Origin: Nitrospirota bacterium
GTDB lineage: Bacteria; Nitrospirota; Nitrospiria; Nitrospirales; Nitrospiraceae
Assembly: GCA_002737345.1 (NCBI GenBank)
Contig: NSIK01000029.1
Location: 1 to 38,270, forward strand
Direction of reading: 5' to 3'
DNA length: 38,270 bases
Under the pieces are notes generated by a model. It was not told the origin of the DNA. It did no database searches and was given only the letters and a program-made list of their open reading frames with translations. Of the stretch, positions 37,316-38,270 are shown in pieces. Positions within the stretch are counted from its first letter, which is position 1, and each line of letters starts with the position of its first letter. The position numbers were made by a program, and so were the translations under genes.

Positions 37316-37753
37316 CTACCTGGTGCGAAAGTGGAGCCGGACGGTGAGCGCCCCGTCGATCGGCTCATCGCCTTTCAACTGAGGGTCAAAGGTCCATTGG
37401 CTCAGCGCAGTCATACCGGCGATGGTGAGTTCCCGATGCCGAGCTGGCTCCAAGATCACAACGGTCACAGCCGCACTCTTGGAAACCAACATACGCACCT
37501 TCATCCAATCGTCGAGGTCTTTGCCATCCAGCGACGAAGGAATGGCAGGCCAGGGCGTCGCTTTAGGGACAGGGCCTACTTGCTGGTCCTTGTTGAGCGG
37601 CAAGCCATGGACATGGACTTCTGGCAGCTCCAGCACATCGTCATGGTGATCGTCCGCATGCGTCGCCTCGTCACCAGCCGCTGCAAACGCAGCGACTGGG
37701 ACAAGACACAAAAACGACCCAATGAACAGTACGCGAAGACGATGATAGTGCAT
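37316..37753 (-). CDS. secreted His-rich protein with TonB C-terminal-like domain
   Basis: The 145-residue protein has a signal peptide-like N-terminus (MHYHRLRVLFIGSFLCL ... AFA-AAG). Its mature start is rich in His and Asp (THADDHHDDVLELPEVHVHG). The last 60 residues read like a TonB C-terminal fold: AAVTVVILEPARHRELTIAG, then ALSQWTFDPQLKGDEPIDGA and LTVRLHF. It lacks an obvious Pro-rich spanning region, so it is unlike a classical TonB. It follows a TonB-dependent receptor gene on the same strand, 172 bases apart. Metal binding by the His-Asp region is an inference. Confidence 0.75.
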   Translation of the reverse strand: MHYHRLRVLFIGSFLCLVPVAAFAAAGDEATHADDHHDDVLELPEVHVHGLPLNKDQQVGPVPKATPWPAIPSSLDGKDLDDWMKVRMLVSKSAAVTVVILEPARHRELTIAGMTALSQWTFDPQLKGDEPIDGALTVRLHFRTR

Positions 37754-37800
37754 GTGCGAATGACTCTATAATTCGAGCACTGGCTCGACTCTTATACCAT

Positions 37801-37924
37801 CAGATGCCCAGCAAGGTCATCCATCAAGGCCGCAGGGAGCCCGGCGACTGCGGCGTACCCTTTGGGGTACGTCGCAAGGAGACGGGCGACTGCGAACGCC
37901 GCTGGTGACCGTGTTCGGCATCTG
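37801..37924. repeat. 124-nt imperfect palindromic element
   Basis: Outer arms CAGATGCCCAGCAAGGTCA (37801-37819) and TGACCGTGTTCGGCATCTG (37906-37924) pair at 16 of 19 positions; the outer 8 bp are exact. In the centre, GCGGCGTACCC and GGGTACGTCGC (37850-37860, 37865-37875) form an 11-pair stem with a TTTG loop. It fills most of the gap between the receptor stop and the TonB-like gene. No T-run follows and no transposase is nearby. It resembles a mobile palindromic repeat (REP or MITE-like). Confidence 0.75.
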
Positions 37925-37925
37925 A

Positions 37926-38270
37926 CTAGAAGAACCATTGGCCACGGAAAAAGAACGACCGTGGCATCCCCGCATGTGACACCCCCAAGCCGATACTCCC
38001 CTCGCCTGCGTTAATCAAATACTTCTGGTCCAACAGGTTGATCACGTCAAAGCCCAACAGAAACTTCTGATTGTCCCAGGGCAAGGGAATGATATGACTG
38101 AGGGACATATTGTAGATTGTGTAGGAAGGGCTATGGGTGGAATTGGTCTTAGCATCTTCATCCACCGCCGTACGCAACCCCGACGCAAACAGCATCTGAC
38201 CCGTCAGCGTCGTCCGCTCCAGGAAGCGATACGCCGCTACCGCAGAACTCGTCAAGGTCTGCTGGTGATC
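37926..38270 (-). CDS. TonB-dependent receptor, C-terminal fragment
   Basis: About 114 C-terminal residues are present; the rest is off the right edge. The reading frame is open to the edge. It has a late beta-strand pattern, GFDVINLLDQKYLINAGEGS, and ends with the terminal aromatic strand PRSFFFRGQWFF, a typical outer-membrane porin end. NxxLxxHxxxx and SHIIPLPWDNQK fit receptor C-terminal strands. Substrate is not determinable from this part. Its partner TonB-like gene is next, and a palindromic element separates them. Confidence 0.85.
   Translation of the reverse strand, partial: DHQQTLTSSAVAAYRFLERTTLTGQMLFASGLRTAVDEDAKTNSTHSPSYTIYNMSLSHIIPLPWDNQKFLLGFDVINLLDQKYLINAGEGSIGLGVSHAGMPRSFFFRGQWFF

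Overview
The window looks like a piece of a Nitrospira-type (phylum Nitrospirota) chromosome. That is an inference from overall gene content and protein similarity: dense housekeeping operons, about 55-60% GC, GatCAB-type tRNA amidation, SppA/M48 envelope proteases among biosynthetic genes, and GTG/TTG starts with strong GGAGG sites. No rRNA, tRNA, CRISPR array, transposase or prophage gene was seen. All genes look intact except the two cut by the window edges.

Region 1 (1-10480, minus strand) is one long pyrimidine operon, read right to left: sigma-70 promoter, PyrR-type attenuator leader, pyrR, pyrB, pyrC, a DUF4149-like membrane protein, carA, sppA, an M48 metalloprotease lipoprotein, carB, greA and the start of a SAM hydroxide adenosyltransferase. 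Neighbours overlap or lie within a few bases of each other, so they are probably co-transcribed. The leader has a strong promoter, a hairpin with the PyrR-binding consensus, an antiterminator/terminator pair, and a 30-codon leader ORF with an ideal Shine-Dalgarno.

Region 2 (10643-15636, minus strand) carries a UDP-glucuronate decarboxylase-like sugar-nucleotide enzyme, then proA followed by two genes of unknown function, the first abutting proA with no spacer. An AT-rich 614-bp gap with inverted repeats (15637-16250) separates it from a lone plus-strand lipoprotein gene.

Region 3 (16927-30776, minus strand) holds a DUF971 protein, recO, mgtE, era, an ftsB-like gene, eno, a gat cluster (gatC, panD, gatA, a DUF948 protein, a small gene, gatB) and an envelope-precursor cluster (DUF502 protein, glmU, glmS). 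Short intergenic repeats lie next to mgtE and between glmS and gatC.

Region 4 (30909-36694, plus strand) starts from a divergent promoter region containing a 13-bp perfect palindrome: tmk, holB (delta prime), metG, then a zinc-type CDF exporter and a COG0523/CobW GTPase. Region 5 (36709-38270, minus strand) faces it with a PAP2 phosphatase, a His-rich secreted protein with a TonB C-terminal-like domain, a 124-nt palindromic element and the 3' end of a TonB-dependent receptor. Together these suggest a metal-handling neighbourhood.
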